Below, piece by piece: positions 1-11,493 of a stretch of 64,000 bases of DNA. The DNA comes from Chondrus crispus (taxonomy: Eukaryota; Rhodophyta; Florideophyceae; Gigartinales; Gigartinaceae): NCBI RefSeq assembly GCF_000350225.1, contig NW_005178626.1:84113-148112 (forward strand), read 5' to 3'. Each line of letters begins with the position of its first letter. Within the stretch, counting starts at the first letter, position 1. The translations under genes and the position numbers were made by a program. The notes beneath the pieces are model-generated. The model had not been told where the DNA came from and made no database searches. It saw only the letters and a list, made by a program, of their open reading frames with translations.

Positions 1-215
1 GGCGACTAGCCTTAAGCGTGCAAGTGAGAGATAGGAAGATAAACGGAGTCATCGTCTCATCACCACAGTGTTTCATGGCTCGGGCGCTGTCAGTCAGAAA
101 ATCGGACGCCGCTAGCACTGTGTGCGAGGATCGCGCCAACGTAGTACAGGTCCTGTCAAATTAACATGTCGACATCAGAGGCGTCATTAATGATGGAATC
201 GATGCAGACCCTCTT

Positions 216-2563
216 GTGTGTGATGATTCCGCGCTGCCGCCTATCGTTACATCTTCACTACCGAGTCCGAGTGAGAGCGCTGTACCAAGCGTGAGTGCTC
301 CTGCATCTATCAGAGCAAATCAGGTACCGGTTGGTAGTGCCACCATCAGCTCAGGTACCAGCTCGCCGTCAGCAAGCGCGGTGGCAAGTGCAAGTGTTCT
401 GTTGCCGGTTACTTTAGAGACGCCGTCGGTCTCTCCGGGGTTTGGTTCTTCTGTCAGTCCTCAAGCTTCGAGCAGTATGCTGCTGCCCCTGATTTCCGCC
501 ACTTCATCGACATCTTCTGGCTCGCATGTATCGGTGAGCCCGCAGGTGACGGGGAGCATCTTCGTGCCATTGATCTCGTGTACGCTGTCGCCTAGTGCTA
601 CGGGTCCTTCCGTGAGTGCAGCGTCTTCGGGAAATATGTTGGTACCCCTCATCTCGGCCGCACCGTTCCGCTCCGTGCGGCTGATTTCTCCGGTTGCGAA
701 TCCCGCTCCTGGAATTGAACCTGAGACTTCCGATGAAGGCTTAGCCCCGTCACAGTTGTTGCCTGGGAATGTGATGCCCACGGCGTTGCTCGTGATTTTT
801 TTCTGCTACGCCATCACCGCTTGGATCATCGTCATCATCGGCAGTGCAACCTCCCGCCACCTCTGTTGAATTGGATTTCGAAATGGTGGACATGAGTGTC
901 GCACCGTCTGCAGAATCGCTCTTGGAACCCGCACCATCGAGGATTCCAGTTTTATTCTTCAGCTATGACATCTCGGACAGCCCAAGTGGGTTTGCCGATT
1001 ACTACTGCGCCCGCTGAGACGGGGGTGGAAAATGTCTGGAGTGGAGGTGTGATGGTTTCAGCAAAACCTTCAACGGTAGTAGAGGCATCGGTTCTTCCGA
1101 CTGTGTCCGTTTCGAAGACAACAACAACGGCTGCTTCTGAAGAGTTTCCATCTTCAACTGGGGTGATTTCAGGGGGGGTGTTCGGGCCTGTGGAATCGTC
1201 CATGCCATCGTCCATGCCATCGCCCATGCCATCGCCCATGCCGTCGTTGCTACCCGAAGAATGTCCGATATCACTGTCGGCTTCCATGAATACAGAAAGC
1301 TTTGCATTTGAGATGGGGAGCAATAGCACTCCCGGAGATATCGCAAGGTTCTGTTGTGGTAGTTTCGCCTTCAGTTGCAGGAGCGAGCGGAAACGGAAGA
1401 CCGGAATCTGATGGAGACAGAGAAGAAATCATTGGAGAGGGGACTCCAAGAATCGAAGCAAGTCGGCGACCATCAAAGGAACCGAGAGTGTCACAAGAAT
1501 GCATGCCTGGTGGGATAAGCAGTCTGGACGCTTCTTTCGAACCGCAACCGTCGGAACTACCGTTTCCGATAGACGTTCCGATGGACGAAGTGGAAGCATC
1601 GCGTGGTGCTGAATCGAGTGATACGGAAGGCATGGGCAGTCCTGCTGTGTCTATGGATGGCGGAATGGATGCTTCGGCTACAACCGAACTGATGATGGCA
1701 TCCCTACCAGGTATGTTGGAGGCAAGCCCTCAGCAGTCCAGGAATCCTCGTCCTGAAGAAAGAGAGGCCGAAGAATGCACTGGAGCGAGTGCTGAGGCCT
1801 CGAGTTTGGACAACGGCGGCGGCCGAGATGAGAAGCCACTGTCTGATGAACCTACGGAGATCGAGCCGACGGACATGGCCCCTTTCTGTGGTGAGGGCTT
1901 GGCATCGCCGCTTGTAGTGGATACGGCACTACCAAGACCGAGTCCAATCATTGCAACAGGAACGCAACCGTACACAAGTGTCTCCGGTCGCTCCTTTGCT
2001 TTTGCCGACGTTATCTCCAAGCAGCAGCTTTAGGCCTTCACTCACAGTGAGTCCGACAGCGAAGCCTCGCCAGCGTAGCGTTACCAAGATCACCGCGCCC
2101 GGGAGCGTAAGCAGAGCTCACGAATGATGTGAGTCCTGAAGTTTTTGAAATGACGGTTTCGCCTGAGGTGATGCCAGAACGCAGCCCGCGTGGGTTTGAG
2201 GGAGTATTTGAGTCTCCTTCTGCGACAGAGCCATGGATTACAGCTCCTAGTGTAACTGTTGAATATAGGGATGATCTGCTACCTTCCCGTGAATAATCGG
2301 ATGGCCTGGATGGTCTGGATGGCCTAGCTACCCCTCTGGTACCTAGCAATTTGGTATCATTAGCAACGACCATCGCATCGCCATTTGTCAGCCCTACTGT
2401 GACAGTCACAGTTTTAGAAGAAACGGTGACGACTAGCGCGATACCTCGTGGGTCAAGAAGATCTGGGGAATTAATTTCACCAACAAGCCCGATCTCTTCA
2501 ACTTCGAACGTCATGGAGGTGGTGCCGTCGGCGACACCGTCATTAGTACCCAGGACAAGTTGA
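216..2563 (+). pseudogene. Decayed Ser/Thr/Pro-rich (mucin-like) surface-protein locus, 5' part
   Basis: Plus-strand reading frames at about 216-869, 896-1411, 1302-2033 and 2351-2563 follow one another in changing frames, and all encode Ser/Thr/Pro/Ala/Val-rich low-complexity sequence. The first contains imperfect repeats of about 30 residues with a recurring hydrophobic core (variants of LLPLISA) and ends in a strongly hydrophobic segment (about residues 186-208) that looks like a membrane span followed by a short tail. None of these frames opens with a convincing ATG. The uniform composition across frame changes suggests one repetitive extracellular-protein gene broken by indels, or several short exons. 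No family is recognisable. Biased composition alone can create open frames, so I treat this as a probable pseudogene. Confidence 0.35.
1196..1246 (+). repeat. 12-bp tandem repeat (four units)
   Basis: Four tandem units of the type TCGTCCATGCCA / TCGCCCATGCCA, encoding a Met-Pro-Ser-Ser / Met-Pro-Ser-Pro repeat inside the Ser/Pro-rich locus. The units differ by single bases, so the array is fairly young compared with the decayed frames around it. Confidence 0.8.
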
Positions 2564-2859
2564 TTTCAAACCCCAATCCGGGTTCGAGCTCGACAGCTGG
2601 AGGTGCGACGGGACGCACCTTCGAACCTTGAGATTTCCATACCTGCGGCTTCGGCATCCGGCGCCTCCGTGTTACTTCTGCTCAGCGAGAGCCACCAGAG
2701 ACACCAAGGCAGTCGACAAGTGTCAGCGCTGTGGAGGCATCACGGACTCCAGTAGCCCAGCAGCCTAAAGTAGGAAACAGTAACATAAGATCCTTCACAC
2801 CCCGTTCACACCGCGTAGCGACACGCCCGCCGACGCCCGCTATTATCAGGTCCCCACAC

Positions 2860-3300
2860 ACAGATCCTTGTCGATCTCATTGCAAATATTTCGATCCTCC
2901 ACGCCCGTCGCTCCCACGCACCATCTTCTTCTACACGGCTCCGTGGCCCACCCCCTGACACATTGCTTTCGCCGTCTCGCTGCCGACCCGGCGCGCGCAT
3001 CACGTGCTGCTATCTGCATGCCGGGCGCCGCCGCTGCGAGGCGTGGCGGGCGTGGCCGCTGCGGCGCGTGACACTGCGCGGCTGCACGACGCAGAAAAAC
3101 ATTGCCCCCCCGCACACGGTGCTGCGCTGCGCCGCCACTCGCAGGGCCTAGACGCGGTGTGGCTCAACGCCCTCGTGCGGCTCACGGATCTGCTACTGGG
3201 CGAGAGCAAGCGGTACAACCTCACAGCGATCCCCACGCGCGATGCCGTGCGTCTCAAGCTCGTCATGGATGCGCTTAGCCTGCTACTGGCGCTGGACTCC
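2860..3300 (+). pseudogene. rsmG: 5' fragment of an rsmG (GidB)-like 16S rRNA methyltransferase gene
   Basis: The frame at 3004-3321 encodes, at about residues 49-97, the pattern expected of the N-terminal helical part of RsmG: an amphipathic stretch, then YNLTAI, an acidic/polar turn, and a VMDALSLLLAL-type helix. In complete RsmG proteins this is followed by the SAM-binding Asp-Val-Gly-x-Gly-x-Gly motif. Here the homology stops just before that point and the frame ends about eight residues later. Sequence from about 2860 is markedly GC-rich and Arg/Ala/Ser-rich, as an organelle transit peptide would be, and differs from its neighbours on both sides. I read it as a truncated copy of a nuclear gene for an organellar rRNA methyltransferase. 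No ATG opens the frame, and it cannot be catalytic. The assignment rests on about 45 residues. Confidence 0.5.
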
Positions 3301-3301
3301 G

Positions 3302-4732
3302 GTACCGTTGTTTACTGGTAGCCCACTACTGCCATCGACTGGGACACCGCTGCCGTCATCAGGTGTTGTTGCAATTGTACCGACCGAGACCCCAACGCCC
3401 CTATCAAGTGTGAACGACTTCTCGCCGACACGGACGCCTACTCCTTCATCAAGTGTCAATGAAGCCCCACCGATCAGGACACCAACACTAATACCAACAC
3501 CAACACCAAAACCAGCGCCTTCATCAAGTTTCGATGAAAACCTATCGAGTCAAACACCGATCCCTTTTTCAAGTGTTTCCGAAACCCTTGCAACCGGGAA
3601 TCTTACCTTTTACCAGGCGCAACCGAAATCGTACCGACAGAGACATTGAGACCTTCCTCGAGTATCAACAGCATACTACCCACGATAACAGAAACACCTA
3701 CGTTAAGTATGGTCACAATGCTACTCACGAGGACATCTATTCCATCATCGAGTTTCAACCCAATAGGACCGAGTGTATCACCAGATGCAGCGCAGGTTTC
3801 TATCTCGGCTTCACCAGTCTTTCCGAGCCGACCTGCAGATGTTGACGACTCGCCTGATTTATCTTCCGACCCACCGACTCCCGTTGCTCCGTCATCTGAA
3901 GTCGACGTTCCCAATCCTGTGATACCGACTGACGAAGAAGACCCAGGATCATCTCCGGAAGCGTAGATACTAGGAACGCCGGAGGGAGTGGCAGTCTGGT
4001 TGCCGGTGTCGAACGAAGACTATGTTCCCTTGTTTCCGTGTGCGGATTACGGCCTGGTCCATGACATGCGAGAGCTCAACCACACAAACAATTATCAAAG
4101 GGTGTCGATGCAAATTCAGATGGCCAGCCCGAACATAACGAATACTTGTGGGGTGACGGGGAGGGTGTTGCAGAAGTTTATCAATTTCAGTGCCGCGAAT
4201 ACGCAATCGAAAGCGAGGCAATCGAAAGCGAGGCAATGGTACGTCACCCGAGTTGAGGATGGACTTGCTGTTTGCAGTGGACAGTTTTCGCTGGTGACGA
4301 TTGTTCAGCCCGACGAGTTTGGAAACGTGAACGAAACGGGCAGCCCATCGCCATCGGCAACAGCGGAGGCAGCGGAGCTATAATGAGTATCTGTGATATT
4401 TGCAGTGGTGGCGTGGCATACATGAAACCGGCGTCTCTGGATTTGGCAGCAGGGTCCTACGTGGACTACGTGATGTATCAAAGAATTTTATACGCCCTTC
4501 AAGACCAAGGATTAGAGACATTCTTTGGACCGGAATGCTGATGAGCCCACAGCTTTCGGGCTTGCAGACAGCGAGTGTCGAGGATTCGGAACAGAAAGGA
4601 GGTAATATTGGATGTACGATTGGGTTGGTGTGCCTTGGGGTTGTAGGGGTTGTGCTGGCAATATTTGTTGTTAATGACAGCTCTATGAGGGGTCGCAAGT
4701 GCAGCAGCTGCTACCGGACCTGCCGCAGGTGA
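3302..4732 (+). pseudogene. Decayed mucin-like surface-protein locus, 3' part with ectodomain and membrane anchor
   Basis: After the rsmG-like fragment the sequence returns to Ser/Thr/Pro-rich repeats of about 18-20 codons (variants of TPTPSSSVNE), first in the frame of 3242-3649 and then in the frame of 3646-3966. Frame 3988-4383 then encodes a non-repetitive stretch with four Cys and several Asn-x-Ser/Thr sites, continued in another frame at 4380-4541. A third frame up to 4732 ends with a clear transmembrane helix (about 4610-4680) followed by a short basic, Cys-containing tail and a stop. The order stalk, small ectodomain, membrane anchor fits a type I surface protein. Frame changes near 3646, 3967, 4380 and 4540 leave no obvious room for introns, so it is probably dead. 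No family recognised. Confidence 0.4.
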
Positions 4733-4877
4733 GGAAATGGCCTGGGAAAACGTCAAAGAAGTGTACAGGGACACAAAATATGAAAACTATAGCTCCGGCA
4801 GGTTATCGTCGTCCCCTTCGATGGGGCCGGTGTTTGCCACTGTCTTTACTGGCTTTAAGGAACGCCTCATCCTCCTA

Positions 4878-6602
4878 TCATGACCTATTGAAGCGTATCT
4901 CATCCTCTTCTATCGCCGCTTCACAGTCAGCCGGGGGAATCTCTTCTTCCTGTTGCAAATTGCTGCTGACAACAGGTGGGTTCTGAACCACGCCCCCGTC
5001 AGACCGCCGCCCATTGCAAAGAATGCCCATGGGTCGGGACTGCGGCATTAAAAACGCCTTTTTTAACTCCTCCATTTGGAGTTTTGCGCACTCCTCAAAA
5101 GACTCATCTGGGTCCAATCCCTGGGCTCTGGGCTTTTAAAGTCTTGTAAAGGTTTCCCATGAACACAACACACCATTGGCGCTGCTTTAATTGCTGCATT
5201 CTCGAATTTTCTATCTCGGTCTTCCTTTTTTTAAACGCCTTCTCTTTTCGTTCAGCGGCCTTCGCTCGCTTTTCCGCAACTGCTGCTTCGCAATAGGTCC
5301 TCCACGAGTGCTCAAACAAATTCTCTCCCCGATTAATACTCCTGCGATTTCCGCGTCACGACATCCCGCTGGTTCCCTGACTGCCACCCTCGTCACATCC
5401 CCTATCGAATGGGATCACCCTCATGCACAAATTCGCAAACCGGGTGTCCTCATTTTTTGTTCCTTTCTGTGTGCAGATAAAAAGGACTACATTCCGCTTC
5501 CCTTCCGCGGTCAACTCCCCCGCCCGAGTCTCTGCGTAACTTTTAAAATTCCCGGTGTTGTTTTGTCCAGGCCTTGACCAATTTTCCACACACGTCGTGA
5601 AGGACCTCCGTGCATCCAGAAAATTTTCTTTTAATAATGTAGCCGACCGATGACAAGGCGGTGCCACCTTAGAGTATACCTCGTCGACATTCCCAACCAT
5701 GTTGAGATGAAGGCGCAAATTAGGATTGTTAAAGCGCTCTTCTATAACACCCCAGTATGAGTATCTCGTAAACCCCGCATCCAGCGGACTCCTTGTTAGC
5801 TCCTGCCCTGTCCCATCCAGGGCGCATTTCGCCCCTTCATCATCCCGCATGATGATGCATAGGCAAGCGATTTCGCTGATGCTAAACGTGCCCAATCCGC
5901 TAACCGGACTAGCCTCTCTATGACTGCCACTTGTCTCGTCCAATTCTTCTCCACCGTGATCTTCATTTCTCATAACTTGATCCCCATTTTGTCTTGCTTC
6001 CTCCGAGTTTCCTTTTTTCTCTTGAACTTTTCAACTTCTTTGGCTTCCAAAAGCTCGAATAGCTCGGCATCGCCGGGAACACGGGCAAAGTAGAGCGGAG
6101 ATCGCAGGTCGAGTGTCACACGCTGCTGAAGCCAAGACTCGAATCTGACCGTTTCTGGGATCGACAACATAGCAGCACAAATCGTTCGTCCAGATAAAGT
6201 AAAAATTTGTAAATGTAGAAAAGCTGGAGCAACGAGAGTACCCTTGTTATCTGATTGTTTTCACCTCCGTTCCTTCAATATGCCCCTTAGTTGCTTGACA
6301 TTTAGGCTTGAGAAAAAAGAGAATGCCGCGCACTTATCATCGGCTTTCGAGGCTCTGACCTCACTAGCTGCTCGCTGGTCAACTGAGAGAACGGGAGCGC
6401 CTGCCAATGGCTCCATTGGCGAATTATTTTGAGAGCCATCGACAGGATTATGTGCGGAGCGAGGAGCAGATTCTTGCTCTGATCTGTGCGTAAACTGCAG
6501 CACGCGCATAGTTTGGGCGTTTGGAGATGGCGGAGGCGAGGGACATGGTCTAAGGAAACGAGGACTGCGACGGAGAATGAGGGGGGACTCTTGTGTGGTC
6601 AT
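4878..6602 (-). pseudogene. Broken gene of unknown function, basic coiled-coil C-terminus
   Basis: A plausible ATG at 6602 opens a Ser/Pro/Arg-rich N-terminus (to 6261). Collinear minus-strand blocks follow at 6170-5970, 5973-5356, 5319-5104 and 5117-4878. The 5973-5356 block is the best conserved-looking part: a segment containing VEERFNNPNLRLHLNMVGNV, then an Arg/Phe-rich segment around ENWSRPGQNNTGNF, then an acidic end. The 5319-5104 block is a Lys/Arg/Glu-rich coiled coil. Blocks 5973-5356 and 5319-5104 are in the same frame, separated by a stop, and the others shift frame. The pattern recalls Myb/SANT-like companion proteins of Harbinger-type transposons, but I cannot see the diagnostic Trp triad, so no function is assigned. 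Small introns instead of lesions are possible at some joints. Confidence 0.35.
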
Positions 6603-6962
6603 TGTGATGGGGATCGGAAAGCGAAGGGAGCGAGGAGTTGGTAGGGCAGGCCGCGGTATGTTGGGTTCTGGGTGGGTGCTGTTGAGATACGAATTGCATC
6701 TCCTTCGGATGCCAGGCTCCCGCCGTTTTTCAAATATAGTGGCATTTGGGAGCATCAATAAAATGATTAAACTGAATTTCGATATGTGCAAAATTGGATC
6801 TAGATTGAATTCATTCACACTTATCCAGTAGCGATAGCCAATGATTTTGTTTTGCATGGCACGTTGGTAGTGATGGAAGCTATTATTTTAACATTGTGTG
6901 CGCCATCATACTGTTAAGGAAAGTATTGTATAGACCGATCAGGTGCAGGCCGACGTCCATAC

Positions 6963-7613
6963 ATGTCCACACATGCCCGTCCATGCTGTCTTACAGGAGA
7001 CCCTGATTCCTTGATCAAAGCCCTAGACAAACTTCATCGTAATGTTTCTGAAACAAGGACCCGCAAGCGTCAACAAGCACTTAAAAGTCACAACAAACGC
7101 ACGGGTGACAAACGCACGGGTGTTCGCGAAGTCAATTTCGATGTCGGCGACTTTGTTCTTGTCGCCGACTCTGAGGGTAAGTCGGGTAACAAGCTCAGAG
7201 TACGCTGGAAAGGTCCTCGCCGTGTTGTACGCTGTGAGTCCGCTCTGGTGTACGAAGTCAAGGATCTGCTGGATGCCTCGCGTGCTTTGGTTCATGTTAG
7301 TCGTCTGAAGTTCTATGCCGACTCTACACTCGAGTTATCTGAAATCCTTTTGGACACAATAGATCACAACGACCCGCACTGCAATACAGTGACGAAAATT
7401 CTAGGTTTACGCTTCAACGCCGAGACGAAGCAGTTCGAAGTCAACTGCAAATGGAGGGGCTTTACACATGAGCAGCCAACGTGGGACCCTTTTGTAACCA
7501 TACGAGAGGATATCCCAGAGATGCTCGAGCAGTTCCTTCAAAGCTTTGCAAATCAGGAACTAGCAGCAGCAGCTCGTGAAAGCAAAGCTGCTTCTTGGAA
7601 GAGGGGACTATAG
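6963..7613 (+). pseudogene. Ty3/gypsy pol 3' end: integrase C-terminus plus chromodomain
   Basis: A 216-codon frame. Residues about 55-120 match the integrase C-terminal (GPY/F-type) region: NFDVGDFVLVAD, then KLRVRWKGPRRV and a His-Val-Ser-Arg-Leu-Lys-Phe stretch. Residues about 140-195 form a chromodomain with the aromatic cage and a WRGF...PTWDPF core. It lacks the catalytic integrase core, RT and gag, so it is the 5'-truncated tail of a chromoviral gypsy element. The stop TAG abuts a polypurine tract and an LTR, exactly where pol should end. The sequence is unlike elements 1 and 2 and represents another lineage, closer in style to chromodomain elements of oomycetes and fungi (inference). 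Confidence 0.8.
7597..7613 (+). other. Polypurine tract of the truncated gypsy element
   Basis: GGAAGAGGGGACTATAG lies at the end of the pol frame and directly against the TGGCAC start of the LTR. This is the expected place for the plus-strand primer of reverse transcription. Confidence 0.65.
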
Positions 7614-7832
7614 TGGCACTTTGCCACCACCTACCTGTTCCCATTTTAGGCAACATTTCCCTACAGGCATGCCATCTTGCCAGTTGCCATTTTAGGCATC
7701 ATTACGGCTATGGTTTTTAGTTTATCCTTTTTCTCTCTCCCTCGTGTACTTAAGACGAAGACAGATCTTCATACAATAAAGAGGAGGCAGAGAACTTCAC
7801 TCTCCCTTCACATTTTCTCGTGCAGGCACCGC
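7614..7832 (+). repeat. 3' LTR of the truncated gypsy element (right edge approximate)
   Basis: Starts TGGCAC immediately after the polypurine tract and contains a polyadenylation-like AATAAA at 7775-7780. A CA dinucleotide at 7831-7832 is a plausible end. No second copy in the window fixes the right edge. Confidence 0.5.
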
Positions 7833-10206
7833 AATGATAAAGTTCTCTAGAATTGCTATCTGGAATAAAAAATACTGTATGTTCGGCGGAATCCATGGGC
7901 GATGGAGAGAAAACTAATCAAGTCTCGTAATAGTCGAGAATTGGTGCGATATTACTATCTATCGAGTGACAGGGGGGACTCATATCATTCGAGTGGCGAG
8001 GGAGATACAAGGGGCTACTATCGACATGTTTGTGGTTGACTTTGTCGTTGATACATGCACCTTTTGTCATGATTGGAGGGCCCCTCTCCGTCTGGATCCT
8101 CTTGTATATTATTCCTTTCCTTCCCGTCGCTACCACTCAATGGCCAGGTGGTACGAGAACCGACCGACCATCCCGCGGCACGTTCCCAGAGGCACGAGTT
8201 GTAGACATGGCAAGATACTAACTTAATTAGTCGCTATATCTGCATGTAACTGTCAAATGCGCTTTTCATGGTCGTTCTCTAGTGTCTGCATTTCCTAATT
8301 TCCTATCTTCTTCCGACCTCATCAATCTCACTCGTATCAGGTATCTTCCCACGGCCATGTCACACAATACTGCCATGCTACACGATTCAATCATTTAATC
8401 GACGAGCGATGTGCGAGAGACACTCACAGCGGGATAAAACAGACCTGTTGTACGCCAATTATATGTACAGATAGGATATGAATGAGATGAGTAATAGTTA
8501 ATAAGCACTGTGCCATTCAAACTCTCCTCGAATACTATGGCAAACAGTACATTTCCATCAATACAAGTACCGTGGCATAGACTCTGCGCCGCAGCTGGAA
8601 ATTCATGGGATCTGCGAAGCGCAACGTCAACAAGTGCGCTGGAGGTAGTCTGCCATTGCCCTTCCAACCTGACGTTGGAAAAATGAAAATAATCAGGTGG
8701 ATGCAGTCCGTAGGGATTACGTATGACGGGCCGCGAGAAAACTCGAAGCAATTGGCGTGAGCATACACCCAGCAGTTTATGGAGGAACAATTCTTTTGTA
8801 AAGTTGCGAGATACCAAAAAGTCATCATCACTGCCACATGATAAAATGGCATTCCAGGATGTCATGGCGTTCGTTTGCACATGACGCTCTGGGCGAAGGA
8901 GGGCAGCCCGTTTGTATTTTGGTGCCGTTCGTGACCTTCTTTTTCGGCGAGGAGCCTTTAAAATTGTGAGAGTCGCCAGAGCCGCGACAAATGCGGCTGT
9001 AGACGCTGCGAGAGCAGCAACAGCGAGGCGAGGACGATGAATGCCGAATGTGGCGAATGTTCGCCACTTTTCACGACCTCTGATTGGGTGAGAAGTGGCG
9101 AAGTGGCAGAGTGTTATTTCCTGAATGCACCCACTGGGTGCATCGAGGAAATAACACTCCGTATACTGTACCAAGGGTACCGTATGTAAGGGTACTGTAA
9201 CCGATTCCTGTGATTACGCGTTCGCTGGGATGTATTTTGAATATATCGAAGAACATGTAGATTATGCCCTTAGACCAGAATGACTCGTCATCGCGGTCGT
9301 ATACCTGTACTGTACAAGGGCTACCATCTTTATCTCGTAACTCGTTTCGAGTAGTAGTCTAAAAGCCAGGGTCCACCCGCCAAATGTGAGAGCAAGGCAA
9401 AGCATGCCTGGATATGAAAGCCGCGAGAAGAATGTACGACGCTCGCTTTCACATCCTATTGCACCGCATTAGATATTCAGGTATCTCTTTCCGCCTCCCC
9501 CATTGGAAGATTAAACATTTTTCGTTGGCGAGGACCAATGACGCCGTCTGTTATTGAGTACTAGTCATGATAGCTCCTTTTTTCTCTCGTAGAGATATAT
9601 CTCCGATGCTCATACAAAAAGACGAAAATCGATATCGCCCAACTCCAGTACGTTTTTGCGTTCCAAGCACTGCATCGCTTCGTTCTGATATACCGGTTGG
9701 GATATTTGTCTACTGGTTCTTTTCCTTGCATTTTTCCACATTAACATGCCGTGCTTTTGCGCTGAAAGGAAGCAAGCGGCGCCCATAGGATTCTGAACAA
9801 TCTCGATTATACATGCATGCACATGGCTATGCATGCGTTGGTAAATAGCATTCGTATTTCACATTTGGCGTTGTCGTTTACACTTCTTGAAGTCTTTATA
9901 TGTAACCAGTATCCTTCAAGTGCTGAGCGTCTAAGCCTTCCCGTACCTGTTCCCAGTATCATCCCGATCTCCGTCCGGATTAAGTGACAAGGCACTTCGA
10001 CTGCCACGCAGGTATGAAAAGCGACTGTTTTACTACTACGGCTCTACTGATTTGCACTCACATCTCGTCAATAACACCCACATTCGTCCTTCGAATTCGA
10101 CCGATCTTTCATTCATAAGCACATTGTCCCCACTGAAACTCAACTCATTTCCAATTCCAGCCAGCCTCGAGAAATCATCTCCTCTCCTTTCTGTTTTTCT
10201 CCCACC
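7833..10206. other. Gene-poor stretch, no supported gene
   Basis: The longest open frame (minus strand, 9174-8395) has one hydrophobic helix and an Arg/Lys-rich patch. It starts without an ATG, has no recognisable domain and overlaps a hairpin at its 5' end, so I do not call it. The last roughly 100 bases before 10207 are pyrimidine-rich (runs of TCTCCTCTCC and TTTCTCCC), compatible with the promoter or 5' UTR of the gene at 10207. Confidence 0.4.
9110..9158. repeat. Long imperfect hairpin
   Basis: AGTGTTATTTCCT (9110-9122) pairs with AGGAAATAACACT (9146-9158), and TGCACCCA (9126-9133) pairs with TGGGTGCA (9135-9142). The two stems are separated by a 3x3 internal loop, and the terminal loop is one base. 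It is followed at once by TACTGTACC and GGTACTGTAACC-like repeats. It could be the end of a small non-autonomous element. Confidence 0.6.
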
Positions 10207-11493
10207 ATGTGCTTCCTGATTACGTCTCACATCACGTTGCTCCTCTTTCTCTTCTCAACTAGCAACGCCATCAACCGCACAGATTGCGTCCCTGGTACTT
10301 TCTTCAATGGGATTACCTGCGATCCCTGTCCGCCTGGTACATACCAATACAACAGCGGACGAACGACCTGCACCCTGTGCCCCCCTGGTACCTACTACCC
10401 GTTCAAAGGCGGCCCCGGGCGCGATATCTGTCTTCCCTGTCCGAAAAACACGTTCAACAGTAGAGCCGGTGGAACTTCCCTCTCGGCCTGCAAACGTTGT
10501 CCTCGCGGAACAGGCTCTGCGCCTTATTCATCCCATTGTATTGTCTGTCCGGCGGGAAGTCAAATAAGCACCTGTCCACTCTTCGCGCAGGTTGCGGGCG
10601 GCCTCTGCCAAGTGTGCTCCCATTTTCTTTGCTACACAGTCGAGCCTCAACCTTTCTGCATTATTTGTCCGAGGACCTATTTTGCGCGTAGGCCAAATTC
10701 TCACAAGTGTCGCGAGTGCCCGTTTGGGTCCAACTCTAACGAGGGTTCGACACGCTGCACCAAGTGCCCAGGCGGACCATGCGAAAGATGCCGAGCGTTT
10801 GCTGTGTACGATCCGAATTATGCCTCCAATGAATTTGAAGAAGGCCCAGTGCTACGAACCAGCGGCTGCCGCCCGTGTCCTGCAGGATTTGTTGGCAACC
10901 GGGAGATCAATGCTACCCGCTGCGTTCGCTGCGCTTCGGGAACATTCAAGCAGGACGGAGAGACTGGGCCTTGCACGAGCTGCGCCGGGGACCCGAGCTC
11001 GATTGCCTCAGGTTCTTCGTGCGCCGTGTGTAACAAACAGCAAAAGTTCAACCCCGAGCTGCAGATATGCGAAGCTTGTCCTCGAAATCATGAAAGCGAT
11101 GGAGGAAAAGCCAAAACTTGTAGGCCTTGCCCACGCGGGTCTGCCGGTGATCGAGAAGGATGTCGTTGTATTCCAGGATGGGTCCCAAACGGAAGCGGCG
11201 GCTGTCGCATCTGTCCGCCAGGCACTTCTTCACCGCGACCCTTCGACCCTCCTACGTGTCAGCAATGCTTTGAAGGCTCTATTGCGCCGCGTTCAGGGAC
11301 ACATGCCGGCCAATGTCGTTCTTGTCCCGATGGGCAACTGACGAATGCGAGGCGAACGAAGTGTGTCGCTTGTCCGAGGGGGTTGAAGGAGCTATATGAA
11401 AGATGCGTGTCGCCGGCGACGAACTGCCCTCCAGGCGAGACGAGGACCAACGTAGTAAATAGTAGTAGTAGTGGAGGGTATACATGCGAGTAG
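10207..11493 (+). CDS. Secreted Cys-rich protein with ephrin-receptor-like (GCC2/GCC3-type) repeats
   Basis: An intact, intronless 428-codon gene with ATG at 10207 in a CACC-ATG context. Residues 1-21 form a clear signal peptide (hydrophobic core LLLFLFST, cleavage probably after Ala21). The rest is a tandem of short Cys repeats with the hallmark C-x-x-C...CPPGTY / CPxG spacing seen in the Tyr-protein-kinase ephrin type A/B receptor-like domain. There are several N-glycosylation sequons, including NRT near residue 23 and NSS near the end. No transmembrane segment or kinase domain follows, so the product should be extracellular or wall-associated. Role unknown; the family is generally extracellular and disulfide-rich. 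It is flanked by non-coding and TE-derived DNA, and codon use looks undisturbed, in contrast with the decayed frames elsewhere. Confidence 0.85.
   Translation: MCFLITSHITLLLFLFSTSNAINRTDCVPGTFFNGITCDPCPPGTYQYNSGRTTCTLCPPGTYYPFKGGPGRDICLPCPKNTFNSRAGGTSLSACKRCPRGTGSAPYSSHCIVCPAGSQISTCPLFAQVAGGLCQVCSHFLCYTVEPQPFCIICPRTYFARRPNSHKCRECPFGSNSNEGSTRCTKCPGGPCERCRAFAVYDPNYASNEFEEGPVLRTSGCRPCPAGFVGNREINATRCVRCASGTFKQDGETGPCTSCAGDPSSIASGSSCAVCNKQQKFNPELQICEACPRNHESDGGKAKTCRPCPRGSAGDREGCRCIPGWVPNGSGGCRICPPGTSSPRPFDPPTCQQCFEGSIAPRSGTHAGQCRSCPDGQLTNARRTKCVACPRGLKELYERCVSPATNCPPGETRTNVVNSSSSGGYTCE

Noticed and set aside
8395..9174. 259-codon minus-strand open frame with one hydrophobic helix and a segment faintly like the N-terminus of Harbinger (DDE_Tnp_4) transposases
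   Set aside because: It has no ATG at the start, no catalytic motif, and overlaps a hairpin. The similarity is too weak to name.
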